6,803 bases of DNA, taken from the NCBI GenBank assembly GCA_964648335.1, contig CAZYLZ010000033.1:1-6803 (forward strand), written 5' to 3'. Below, piece by piece: positions 1-5,897 of the stretch (its first letter is position 1; each line of letters opens with the position of its first letter). The notes below the pieces were generated by a model that worked only from the letters and a program-made list of their open reading frames with translations, ran no database searches and had not been told where the DNA came from. This DNA comes from CAZYLZ01 sp964648335. Lineage in GTDB: Bacteria > Patescibacteriota > Minisyncoccia > Phycocordibacterales > UBA2100. A program made the translations under genes and the position numbers.

Positions 1-3000
1 CCAATTTCTTCGCCTCGTACGCCACCACCTCGTCCTTGTACGTCACCGGCCCAGCAACCTCTACGCTCACTGCAGGACTTTCAACGGCATACTTGAATGT
101 CACGGGTACCGCAGCAACTTCTACCTTTGCGCGTGGTATTGATCTTGCAGGAGGGTGTTTCTCAATAAATGGTGTGTGCTTTACCGGATCAGCTGCTGCG
201 TCATTCGCTTTCCCATTCACGACGACCACCTTCGGTGCTACCGCCGCAAACGCCACAAACACGCTTATGGGCTTTATGGCGGGATTGTACTCACTCGCAT
301 CATCGACGATAGGTGCTGGTGCAACGACAACAGGTCTCACAATCTTCGGTGGTGCGACCACGACCGGGCCAGCCTATTTCTTGTCGAGCGTTGGTATTGG
401 TACTACGAGCCCGGCGTGGCCGCTTCACATCCAGGGTCGAGGCAATAACGATTCGATCGCGTGGGCTCAGTCAACCGGTCTAACTTCAAGTGGACGCTTC
501 ATCACCTCAAACTCTACTTCGAGCTCGATCATCCAGATGGTTTCATATGGCGGCGCCTCGGCAGGAACAATCTTTGGAACGCCAGTTTCCGGCACGAATA
601 TGTTGTGGGCGTCAGGCGGATCCTTATTTGCGATTGGTGACACCGGGAGTGCGCCAGTCACGCTCAATACCGGTAACACCGAACGAATACGTATCGATTC
701 GAAAGGTAATGTCGGCGTCGGTACCTCCTCGCCGATCGGTAAGTTTGCAATTTATGCGAGTGCCGGTGACACAATAAACTCTAATATCCTCTTTACCGTC
801 GCATCGTCTACAAACACCGCTACTACGACATTCCTGTCCATGAACAATGTCGGTTCTACAACTATCGGTGGCGGATCGCAGGTGACTGGACTTACTATTA
901 ATGGCGGTGCTACCACTACCGGTAACCTCTTAGTCTCCGGTAACGCTACCTCGACGAACTTCTTTGCAACAACGGCATCAACCTCTAACCTTTTCTTCTC
1001 TAACGGACGTGGTACTACATCGGCTTTCGCGATCTCCTCGATCGTATCGGGAATCCTCTCGACGAACGCAAACGGTTCGATCATCTCCACAACCATTTCA
1101 TCGCCGCTCACATTTGCGTCGAACGCGCTTGGTATTCAGGTAGGTACTGGTGCTCAAAACGGTTACCTCGCTTCATCTGACTGGACCATCTTCAACAATA
1201 AGGTTGGCAGTACCTCGATCGACACCTCCTCTGAGCTCGGTGCACTCATCACCGACGAGACGGGTGCCGGAGGCGTACTGGTCTTCAACTCGTCTCCGAC
1301 ATTTACGACGCAGATTACAACGCCGTCCGTTACTAACGCGGGTACACTCGCGCTATCGGCCACTGGTGCCAACATCATCACGGGTTCTACCAACGGATCA
1401 GAACGTTTCAGAATCGACTCGACTGGCAACTTCGGCGTCGGCACCACATCCCCAGGCACCCGCCTCGGAGTTTCGGGTAACGCGGTCATCGCCGGCGAGG
1501 TGACCGGACGCGTATTTTCTGCAACCTCTACGGCGACAGCATCCATCTTCCCCTACGCATCTTCAACGGCATTTACTGCAAGCGGTTTTGCCTACTTTGC
1601 TAACACTGGGGGTACGGCAGTCGGTGTCGGTACAGCCACTCCTTGGACAGGCTCGAAGCTCCAAGTGGCGGCTGATGGAAACCAATTTAATCCACAAATC
1701 TTGATTTCGGGATCAACAGATGCTCGCAAGCAATTGCAGCTTGGATACGATGTGACAAACAACTTTGGAATGATACAATCGATTCAAAATGGCGTTGTCT
1801 ATACGCCGCTATCTATTAATCCTGGCGGTGGCAATGTTGGTATCGGAACCACGACCCCAACTAACTTGCTCTCGGTCGGAAATGTCGGTCAGGCGGGCAG
1901 CTCCTTCTATAAGATCGCCGCCGACACCATCGGCGTAAACAGCAGTCTCTATTCCTATAACTTATTATGTGCTGGCAACGCTTCGGGAACTTGTACAGAT
2001 CCTTCGGGCGGTGTTGTCATTGCGTCTTCAAGCTCAAATCTCTACGGTAATACGTATCTGACCGGTAGTGGGAACTCATACTTTAATGGCGGGAATGTGG
2101 GAGTTGGTACCACCACGCCGTGGCGCAAACTAGGCATTACAGGTACTGTCGCGATAAGCGGGCTCACTTCGGCAACAAATAAAAATGCAGTGTGTATCGA
2201 CACAACGACCAAAGAACTTGTCGACTCAGGCAACACTACTTGTGTAACGTCGTCAGCGCGTTTCAAGGAAAATATTATCGAGTATGCTCCTGTCACCGCA
2301 CTTGCCACTATTACAAAACTTAATTTGGTCACCTTCAAGTACATCGAAGGTATCAATAACCCAAATCGCGATTGGGACGGCAATCTCATCGGTCTTATCG
2401 CCGAAGACGTCGCTAAGGTAGAGCCGCGGTTGGTCGAGTACGAGTCTTCGACGACGACCCCAGAGGGTCGCATCCCGCGCGGTCTTCACTTCGAATCTTT
2501 GGGTATCTTGGCACTTGGCGGTGTGCAAGCAATCGACACAAAGATCGAAGACCTTGCGACCACAACTGATATTGCCACGCTCGATCCGCTCTCGTTCATT
2601 GCGCGATTCTTCGCGGGGCTCAAAACACGACTCATCGCATGGTTTAGCGATGCAGGTAACGGTATTGGCGATTTCATAGCAGGCAGGTTACGAACGAAGG
2701 AATTGTGCGTCGGAGACGGATCGGGAGCAGAAACCTGCGTTACCAAGGCGCAGCTCGACAGTCTTCTTGCGTCGGCTGCTTCCGGCGCGGGTTCTGGCGG
2801 TGCAGGGGGCTCTGGTGGAGGATCACCGCCTGCACCTCCGTCTAATGAACCCCCTGTGATAACGGTAAACGGAAACTCTACGTCGACTATCTCGGTCGGA
2901 GACTCATACATAGATCTTGGTGCCACGATCTCGGACGATCATGATCAGAATCTCGGCCTCCACTTCTCGGTAAATGGTATTGACGTTCCGGATGTAACTC

Positions 3001-3104
3001 TCGACACTTCGACTAGCACGACTTACACCATCGTATATAGTGCCACTGACACCGGTGGACTCACCGGGTACGCGACCCGCACGGTAGATGTGGTCCAACC
3101 ATAA
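1..3104 (+). CDS. Surface fibre-like repeat protein with S74 chaperone domain and C-terminal Ig-like domain (5' partial)
   Basis: The frame is open from base 3, the first full codon, to the TAA at 3102-3104, giving 1033 residues; residue number here equals base position divided by 3. No start is in the window. The TTG at 36 is the first start-type codon but lies inside repeat sequence (NFFASYATTSSLYVTG), so the gene begins upstream. Residues 1 to about 745 are low-complexity Thr/Ser/Gly/Ala-rich sequence predicted to be beta-rich, with VGIGTTSP-type and RIDSxGN repeats like those of phage tail fibres. Residues about 750-853 are an S74 intramolecular chaperone domain (SSARFKENI, then GLIAEDVAKVEPRLV). 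A helical segment (about 863-897), a Cys pair (902, 912), a Gly/Ser/Pro linker (923-949) and an Ig-like DUF5011-type domain (950-1033) follow. There is no LPXTG motif or C-terminal membrane segment. Architecture is seen in the sequence; a role as a secreted, probably trimeric surface fibre or adhesin is inferred from the domain families. The missing N-terminus should carry the export signal. Confidence 0.9.
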   Translation, partial: NFFASYATTSSLYVTGPATSTLTAGLSTAYLNVTGTAATSTFARGIDLAGGCFSINGVCFTGSAAASFAFPFTTTTFGATAANATNTLMGFMAGLYSLASSTIGAGATTTGLTIFGGATTTGPAYFLSSVGIGTTSPAWPLHIQGRGNNDSIAWAQSTGLTSSGRFITSNSTSSSIIQMVSYGGASAGTIFGTPVSGTNMLWASGGSLFAIGDTGSAPVTLNTGNTERIRIDSKGNVGVGTSSPIGKFAIYASAGDTINSNILFTVASSTNTATTTFLSMNNVGSTTIGGGSQVTGLTINGGATTTGNLLVSGNATSTNFFATTASTSNLFFSNGRGTTSAFAISSIVSGILSTNANGSIISTTISSPLTFASNALGIQVGTGAQNGYLASSDWTIFNNKVGSTSIDTSSELGALITDETGAGGVLVFNSSPTFTTQITTPSVTNAGTLALSATGANIITGSTNGSERFRIDSTGNFGVGTTSPGTRLGVSGNAVIAGEVTGRVFSATSTATASIFPYASSTAFTASGFAYFANTGGTAVGVGTATPWTGSKLQVAADGNQFNPQILISGSTDARKQLQLGYDVTNNFGMIQSIQNGVVYTPLSINPGGGNVGIGTTTPTNLLSVGNVGQAGSSFYKIAADTIGVNSSLYSYNLLCAGNASGTCTDPSGGVVIASSSSNLYGNTYLTGSGNSYFNGGNVGVGTTTPWRKLGITGTVAISGLTSATNKNAVCIDTTTKELVDSGNTTCVTSSARFKENIIEYAPVTALATITKLNLVTFKYIEGINNPNRDWDGNLIGLIAEDVAKVEPRLVEYESSTTTPEGRIPRGLHFESLGILALGGVQAIDTKIEDLATTTDIATLDPLSFIARFFAGLKTRLIAWFSDAGNGIGDFIAGRLRTKELCVGDGSGAETCVTKAQLDSLLASAASGAGSGGAGGSGGGSPPAPPSNEPPVITVNGNSTSTISVGDSYIDLGATISDDHDQNLGLHFSVNGIDVPDVTLDTSTSTTYTIVYSATDTGGLTGYATRTVDVVQP
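300..923 (+). repeat. Two-copy STIG...TGLTI-GGATTTG repeat
   Basis: Two 23-codon units match closely. Bases 300-368 encode SSTIGAGATTTGLTIFGG followed by ATTTG; bases 855-923 encode STTIGGGSQVTGLTINGG followed by ATTTG. The second copy runs on into ATSTNFFATTASTSNLFF, which resembles the first residues of the window (NFFASYATTSSLYVTG). The left edge therefore probably cuts into a similar unit. Function is unknown; it is likely a structural shaft repeat. Confidence 0.7.
390..2120 (+). repeat. Six VGIGTTSP-type protein repeats
   Basis: Six degenerate copies of an eight-residue motif lie in the first gene: VGIGTTSP (390-413), VGVGTSSP (711-734), FGVGTTSP (1431-1454), VGVGTATP (1620-1643), VGIGTTTP (1836-1859) and VGVGTTTP (2097-2120). 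Most are followed by a short hydrophobic strand such as LHIQG, LGVSG or LGITG. Copies 2 and 3 are preceded by ERxRIDSxGN (681-710 and 1401-1430). The intervals of 321, 720, 189, 216 and 261 bp are all multiples of three, as expected in one frame, but are uneven. DNA conservation is lower than protein conservation, so these are old repeats under protein-level selection rather than recent tandem duplications. The motif recurs upstream of S74 domains in phage tail fibres and CPR surface proteins. Confidence 0.85.
1098..1202 (+). other. SSPLTF...GYLASSDWTIFNNK fibre motif
   Basis: This segment of the first gene encodes SSPLTF, then NALGIQ, then GYLASSDWTIFNNK. I recognise it as a recurrent module in phage tail-fibre and S74-bearing bacterial surface proteins (consensus close to GYLSSTDWxTFNNK). 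It probably forms a discrete knob or a break in the beta shaft. The family assignment comes from memory of such proteins; its structural role is inferred. Confidence 0.55.
2250..2560 (+). other. Peptidase S74 / intramolecular chaperone domain with intact Ser-Lys dyad
   Basis: The domain starts at SSARFKENI. In the endosialidase/tail-spike family the signature is SDxRLK: the Ser and the Lys five residues later catalyse self-cleavage just after that Ser. Here Ser750 (TCG at 2250) and Lys755 (AAG at 2265) occupy those positions, with Arg753 kept, Ser in place of Asp at the P1' position and Phe in place of Leu. The later motif GLIAEDVAKVEPRLV matches the family's G-x-IAQ/ED-V-x-x-x-P-x-LV core. 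The domain ends in a helix around GVQAIDTKIEDLA, expected to join the trimeric coiled coil. Cleavage between residues 750 and 751 is predicted from the family, not shown. Confidence 0.85.
2850..3101 (+). other. C-terminal Ig-like (DUF5011/HYR-type) domain
   Basis: After a flexible Gly/Ser then Pro-rich linker (2769-2849), the last 84 residues begin PPVITVNGNSTSTISVGDSY and contain IDLGATISDDHD, then TYTIVYSATDTGG and TRTVDVVQP. This is the usual pattern of Ig-like DUF5011/HYR domains of bacterial surface proteins (PPxITLxG, YxDxGAxAxD, YTVTYxAxDxxGN, TRTVxV). Such domains act as spacers or carbohydrate/protein-binding units on the cell surface. Its position downstream of a self-cleaving chaperone domain is unusual for phage-type S74 proteins. 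Confidence 0.8.
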
Positions 3105-3116
3105 CCAAAACGACCA

Positions 3117-3680
3117 ATGAATATTCTTGATCATCGCGTAGCGTCGATACTTCTAGGTGTCGGTATCATGTACATCGCCTGTAGTCCTGCGATCGCGTGT
3201 GCACATACGGAGGGAGAATCGTACGAAGCGGTAGTCGACGGCTATGCAATTGATATCGGATACGATCCTCAGCATCTTAAGCCAGGGAGGTTATTGACTC
3301 TCGACTTTGCTCTTTCGGAAGTGGCGGACGCATCTACGAGCAAGAAAGCCTTGTTCGATTCTGTTTGGGTCCGCGTCGACAACGACACGAAGGTTTTTCT
3401 AGCCACCGGTATAACACGAGCCCGAGAAGGCGGGACCAAGTTGCTGTTCCGGATACCCGAAGAGATGGAAGGAGATATGAATTTTCATGTGCGTTACGAA
3501 CGAGGCGGAGCGCCTATGGCCGAGACTTCATTCCCTCTTTCGGTCGATAGTACCCATACCACACTCGAGCGCGTGATTGGTGCCATGAGGTATCTTTTTG
3601 CCTTCTTCCTTGGGGCACTGGGCTATAAGCAGATTCGTCTAAGGCGCATGCATACGTCTCGGAATGGGGATTCGTCATGA
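3117..3680 (+). CDS. Exported membrane-anchored protein with Ig-like/YtkA-like ectodomain, unknown function
   Basis: 187 residues, ATG start. Residues 1-29 look like a signal peptide: charged DHR, a hydrophobic core VASILLGVGIMYIA, then the A-C-A signal-peptidase I site before His30. AIAC at 25-28 only weakly resembles a lipobox. Residues about 40-145 are predicted all-beta, with DIGYDPQHLKPGRLLTLDF, DSVWVRVDN and a late FHVRYERGG strand, a layout reminiscent of YtkA/CopC-like beta-sandwich domains. Residues about 153-170 (VIGAMRYLFAFFLGALGY) form one membrane helix followed by KQIRLRRMHTSR, so the C-terminus should be cytoplasmic and the beta domain outside. It starts 12 bp after the fibre gene with no promoter between, suggesting co-transcription and a related surface role. 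I do not recognise a specific family, and metal or substrate binding cannot be claimed. No Shine-Dalgarno sequence precedes the ATG. Confidence 0.8.
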   Translation: MNILDHRVASILLGVGIMYIACSPAIACAHTEGESYEAVVDGYAIDIGYDPQHLKPGRLLTLDFALSEVADASTSKKALFDSVWVRVDNDTKVFLATGITRAREGGTKLLFRIPEEMEGDMNFHVRYERGGAPMAETSFPLSVDSTHTTLERVIGAMRYLFAFFLGALGYKQIRLRRMHTSRNGDSS

Positions 3681-3682
3681 CG
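3673..3682. promoter_or_regulatory. 10-bp perfect palindrome upstream of the gap promoter
   Basis: CGTCATGACG is its own reverse complement. It overlaps the stop codon of the preceding gene and ends 9 bp before the proposed -10 box, that is in the -35/spacer region, a common place for a repressor or activator site. Palindromes of this length also arise by chance (GATCATGATC at 2937-2946 lies inside a coding region), so an operator role is only a possibility. Confidence 0.25.
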
Positions 3683-3688
3683 TTCTGG

Positions 3689-3697
3689 TGGTATACT
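3689..3697 (+). promoter_or_regulatory. Extended -10 promoter for the gap operon
   Basis: TGGTATACT fits the extended -10 consensus TGnTATAAT with one mismatch in the hexamer (TATACT at 3692-3697). No good -35 box is found at 16-18 bp spacing, which an extended -10 can tolerate. It lies in the only sizeable gap between genes, followed by a T-run. Transcription would start near 3704, giving a leader of about 25 nt with no Shine-Dalgarno sequence before the gap ATG at 3729. Placement supports a separate promoter for the four-gene metabolic operon. Confidence 0.5.
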
Positions 3698-3728
3698 TTT
3701 TCCCATACACGTAAGCACTCATTTTGAT

Positions 3729-4757
3729 ATGACAGCAAAAGTGGCGATCAACGGTTTTGGAAGGATAGGACGTGCATTCGTGCGGGCAGCAATACAGAGC
3801 GACGCGGACCTCTCGGTCGTCGCGGTCAACGATCTCGGAGACGTTAACAATCTTGCGTACCTCCTCAAGTACGACTCGGTATACGGCAAGGCGCCATTTG
3901 ATGTCCATGTAGCCGAGGGAAAGTTGGTTGCTGGCCGATTTACGATGGAGATATTTGCCGAAAAGGATCCAGCACACTTGCCATGGAAAGATCACGGCAT
4001 CGACGTTGTTGTCGAATCGACCGGGCTCTTCACCGAGTTTGCTAAAGCAAAGGCTCATATCGACGCCGGCGCCAAGCGCGTGGTGATCTCGGCCCCGGCT
4101 AAAGGCGATGCTGCAGGAGTCGATGTCTCGGGCGCTACCGTCCTCATGGGACTCAATCCCGAAAAGCTCGCGAGCTGCACCATCTCGAGCAACGCGTCAT
4201 GCACCACGAACGCCGCATCGCCCTTGATTGTCATATTGGATGAAGCGATCGGCATAGAGAAGGCGATACTCAATACCACACACTCGTATACCGCGACACA
4301 AGCCCTGGTCGACGGACCCTCCAAGAAGGGCGCTCGCGAAGGACGTGCAGCCGGACTCAACATGATCCCCTCATCGACCGGGGCGGCGATCGCGGTGACA
4401 CAGGCGTACGAGTCGCTTAAGGGCAACTTCGACGGCATTTCCATACGCGTTCCAACCCCAGCTGGCTCGATTGCCGATGTGACCTTCATCGCCAAACGCG
4501 CTACGACCGTCGAGGAAGTGAATAGCATCCTCAAGAAAGCTGCTGCATCGGATCGCTGGAAGGGAATCTTCGCTGTGACCGAAGAAGAGCTCGTGTCACA
4601 CGACATAATCGGCGATCCACACGGATCAATTGCCGATCTCACGATGACCCGCGTCGTCGGAGGTAATCTGGTGAAAGTTCTCGCCTGGTACGACAACGAG
4701 ATGGGCTACACTCATACCCTCGTCCGTCACGTGCTCGCGGCTGCCAAGCATATATGA
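3729..4757 (+). CDS. gap: Glyceraldehyde-3-phosphate dehydrogenase, NAD-type
   Basis: 342 residues, close to the usual 330-340. The enzyme oxidises and phosphorylates glyceraldehyde 3-phosphate to 1,3-bisphosphoglycerate with NAD+ in cytosolic glycolysis (EC 1.2.1.12). The Rossmann motif INGFGRIGR is at 7-15. VAVNDL carries Asp35, the adenosine-ribose-binding Asp typical of NAD-preferring enzymes. The catalytic Cys158 is in SNASCTTNAASP and the catalytic His185 in TTHSYTATQ. SSTGAA (215-220), RVPTP (240-244) for phosphate binding and YDNEMGY (321-327) follow. Two deviations stand out: the second Cys of the classic SCTTNC motif is Ala162, and the usual WYDNEWGY Trp is Met. The ATG gives the standard N-terminus directly before the Rossmann strand. 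It is the first gene of the overlapping operon, and its TGA overlaps the ATG of rpiB (ATGA, 4754-4757), implying translational coupling. Confidence 0.97.
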   Translation: MTAKVAINGFGRIGRAFVRAAIQSDADLSVVAVNDLGDVNNLAYLLKYDSVYGKAPFDVHVAEGKLVAGRFTMEIFAEKDPAHLPWKDHGIDVVVESTGLFTEFAKAKAHIDAGAKRVVISAPAKGDAAGVDVSGATVLMGLNPEKLASCTISSNASCTTNAASPLIVILDEAIGIEKAILNTTHSYTATQALVDGPSKKGAREGRAAGLNMIPSSTGAAIAVTQAYESLKGNFDGISIRVPTPAGSIADVTFIAKRATTVEEVNSILKKAAASDRWKGIFAVTEEELVSHDIIGDPHGSIADLTMTRVVGGNLVKVLAWYDNEMGYTHTLVRHVLAAAKHI

Positions 4758-5218
4758 AGGTCTACCTGGGATCCGATCACGCCGGCTTTGCCCTCAAGAA
4801 AGTGATCGCCAAGCTCATTGACGACATGGGGCACGAGCCGGTTGATTGCGGCGCGTTCGAGGAGGATCCATCCGACGACTATCCGGTCTTCGTCGCTCGT
4901 GCGATAAAGAAGCTTTCGGCGGATGTCGCCGAAGGCAAAGACAGTAAGGCGGTCATCTTCGGCAAGTCGGGACAGGGCGAGGCGATGGTCGCTAATCGCA
5001 CACAGGGCATTCGCGCCGTCGTATTTTACGGAGGTAAGAGTGAGATTCCGTCTTTGAGTCGCGAGCACAATGATTCCAACGTGCTCTCGCTCGGCGCCGG
5101 CTTCCTCGGCGTCGAAGAAGCCAAGGGTGCGGTCACCGATTGGCTCAATACCTCTTTTACTCAAGATGAACGTCATGTTCGTCGCATACGACAAATAGAT
5201 GAACTCACAAAAAATTGA
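4754..5218 (+). CDS. rpiB: Ribose-5-phosphate isomerase B, Glu-base (actinobacterial-like) type
   Basis: 154 residues, full length for RpiB/LacAB (about 145-160). It interconverts ribose 5-phosphate and ribulose 5-phosphate (EC 5.3.1.6) in the non-oxidative pentose phosphate pathway and is expected to be a cytosolic dimer. SDHAGF (7-12) is the N-terminal substrate-binding motif, DYPVF (42-46) the conserved loop, REHND (103-107) the His-containing motif, and ERHVRRI (139-145) the C-terminal phosphate-binding region. The catalytic loop is FGKSGQGEAMVANR (69-82). It lacks the Cys of E. coli RpiB (ICGTGVG) and instead has Glu76, matching the mycobacterial GSGNGEQIAANK form in which Glu75 is the base. 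The start overlaps the gap stop by 4 bp and its end overlaps rpe by 20 bp. A LacA/LacB-type aldose isomerase is a less likely alternative given the neighbouring epimerase. Confidence 0.93.
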   Translation: MKVYLGSDHAGFALKKVIAKLIDDMGHEPVDCGAFEEDPSDDYPVFVARAIKKLSADVAEGKDSKAVIFGKSGQGEAMVANRTQGIRAVVFYGGKSEIPSLSREHNDSNVLSLGAGFLGVEEAKGAVTDWLNTSFTQDERHVRRIRQIDELTKN

Positions 5219-5897
5219 GATTATACCGGCAATCATGCCTACATCGGTCGACGAGATAACTGCTAAGACCGCAGTCCTCTCGTCGGTTGCCGAGTTCTAC
5301 CAGCTCGACATCATGGACGGCGCATTCGTCGCGACCCAGACGTGGCCGTACCTGTCGCCCGAGCAATGGGCTGATCTTTCGACACCGACGGCAGCTGCCG
5401 TGCTCAAAAGCCACCGCTTCGAAGCGCATCTGATGGTCGTCGATCCTGTCGAAATAGGCACGGCACTCGTGAAAGCAGGCGTCGAGAGGCTTCTCGTACA
5501 TATCGAATGTTTCAAGGAGCCCGAAGCGGCACGAGCGGCAGTGCATACATGGAAAGAAGCGGGCGCACGAGAGGTCGGCTTTGCGATACTGGTTGCGACG
5601 CCGCTCTCGGCCCTCGACGGCGTCATCGATATCGCAGATTCAATCCAGGTGATGAGTATCGCCAAGGTCGGATACCAGGGGCAGCCGTTTGACGAGAGTG
5701 CGCTTACCCGTCTGCACGAACTGCGCACCGCGCATCCATTGTTGATCCTCGAGGGCGACGGCGGTGTGTCCTTGGCAAACGCCGCACAGTTGGTGTCGCT
5801 CGGCGCGACCAGGCTCACGGTGGGTTCCGCCTTCATGCATGGCGACCCGATAGAGACGTTTCGTCAGTTCGAAGAATCTGTAGCTCATGCAGTATAA
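5199..5897 (+). CDS. rpe: Ribulose-phosphate 3-epimerase-like protein, divergent active site
   Basis: 232 residues, about the normal length for this TIM-barrel enzyme, which interconverts ribulose 5-phosphate and xylulose 5-phosphate (EC 5.1.3.1). Recognisable elements in order are strand 1 KIEIIPAIM (5-13; usual form APSIL), YQLDIMDGAFV (34-44), AHLMVVDP (76-83), VGFAILVATPL (126-136), IQVMSIAKVGYQGQ (149-162; usual VMTVNPGFGGQ), ILEGDGGV (183-190) and TVGSAFMHGDP (207-217). The known metal ligands are two His and two Asp. Here Asp37, His77 and Asp187 are kept, but the first His (HxDxMDG) is Gln35. Met39, Met79 and Met152 of the active-site pocket remain. ATG 5199 is preferred over the in-frame ATG at 5235 because the latter would remove strand 1. 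It overlaps rpiB by 20 bp and the next gene by 11 bp. Context supports an epimerase role, but altered activity or substrate is possible. Confidence 0.85.
   Translation: MNSQKIEIIPAIMPTSVDEITAKTAVLSSVAEFYQLDIMDGAFVATQTWPYLSPEQWADLSTPTAAAVLKSHRFEAHLMVVDPVEIGTALVKAGVERLLVHIECFKEPEAARAAVHTWKEAGAREVGFAILVATPLSALDGVIDIADSIQVMSIAKVGYQGQPFDESALTRLHELRTAHPLLILEGDGGVSLANAAQLVSLGATRLTVGSAFMHGDPIETFRQFEESVAHAV

Noticed and set aside
2042..2926. Long minus-strand and +1 open frames under the fibre gene.
   Set aside because: The S/T/G/A-rich codon use of the fibre gene keeps other frames open; none has a start context or recognisable motif.
2937..2946. GATCATGATC palindrome as a regulatory site.
   Set aside because: It lies inside the coding region of the Ig-like domain, far from any start, and is explained by Asp/His/Asp codons.
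1..3104. A prophage or phage tail-fibre gene.
   Set aside because: The S74 domain and repeats are phage-like, but the neighbours are a membrane protein and core metabolic genes, with no structural, lysis or integrase genes; a cellular surface protein fits better, though the short window cannot exclude a remnant.
3181..3206. Lipoprotein signal for the second gene (AIAC at residues 25-28).
   Set aside because: Ala at the -3 position is a poor lipobox match and the A-C-A signal-peptidase I site one residue later is at least as good; the protein already has a C-terminal membrane anchor.
3691..3704. A T-run (CTTTTTCCC) after the second gene as an intrinsic terminator.
   Set aside because: No stable GC-rich stem directly precedes it; the only inverted repeat nearby is the loop-less 10-bp palindrome, and the T-run fits better downstream of a -10 box.
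3677..3727. A 16-residue reading frame (MTFWWYTFSHTRKHSF) beginning at the ATGA overlap with the preceding stop and ending just before gap, a possible leader peptide.
   Set aside because: It spans the proposed gap promoter, has no ribosome binding site, and shows no run of a regulatory amino acid; the ATGA overlap is explained by the palindrome or by chance.
4055..4696. A 213-codon open frame on the minus strand inside gap.
   Set aside because: The translation is low-complexity and unlike any family, and it lies fully antisense to a clearly conserved gene; it is a codon-bias shadow.
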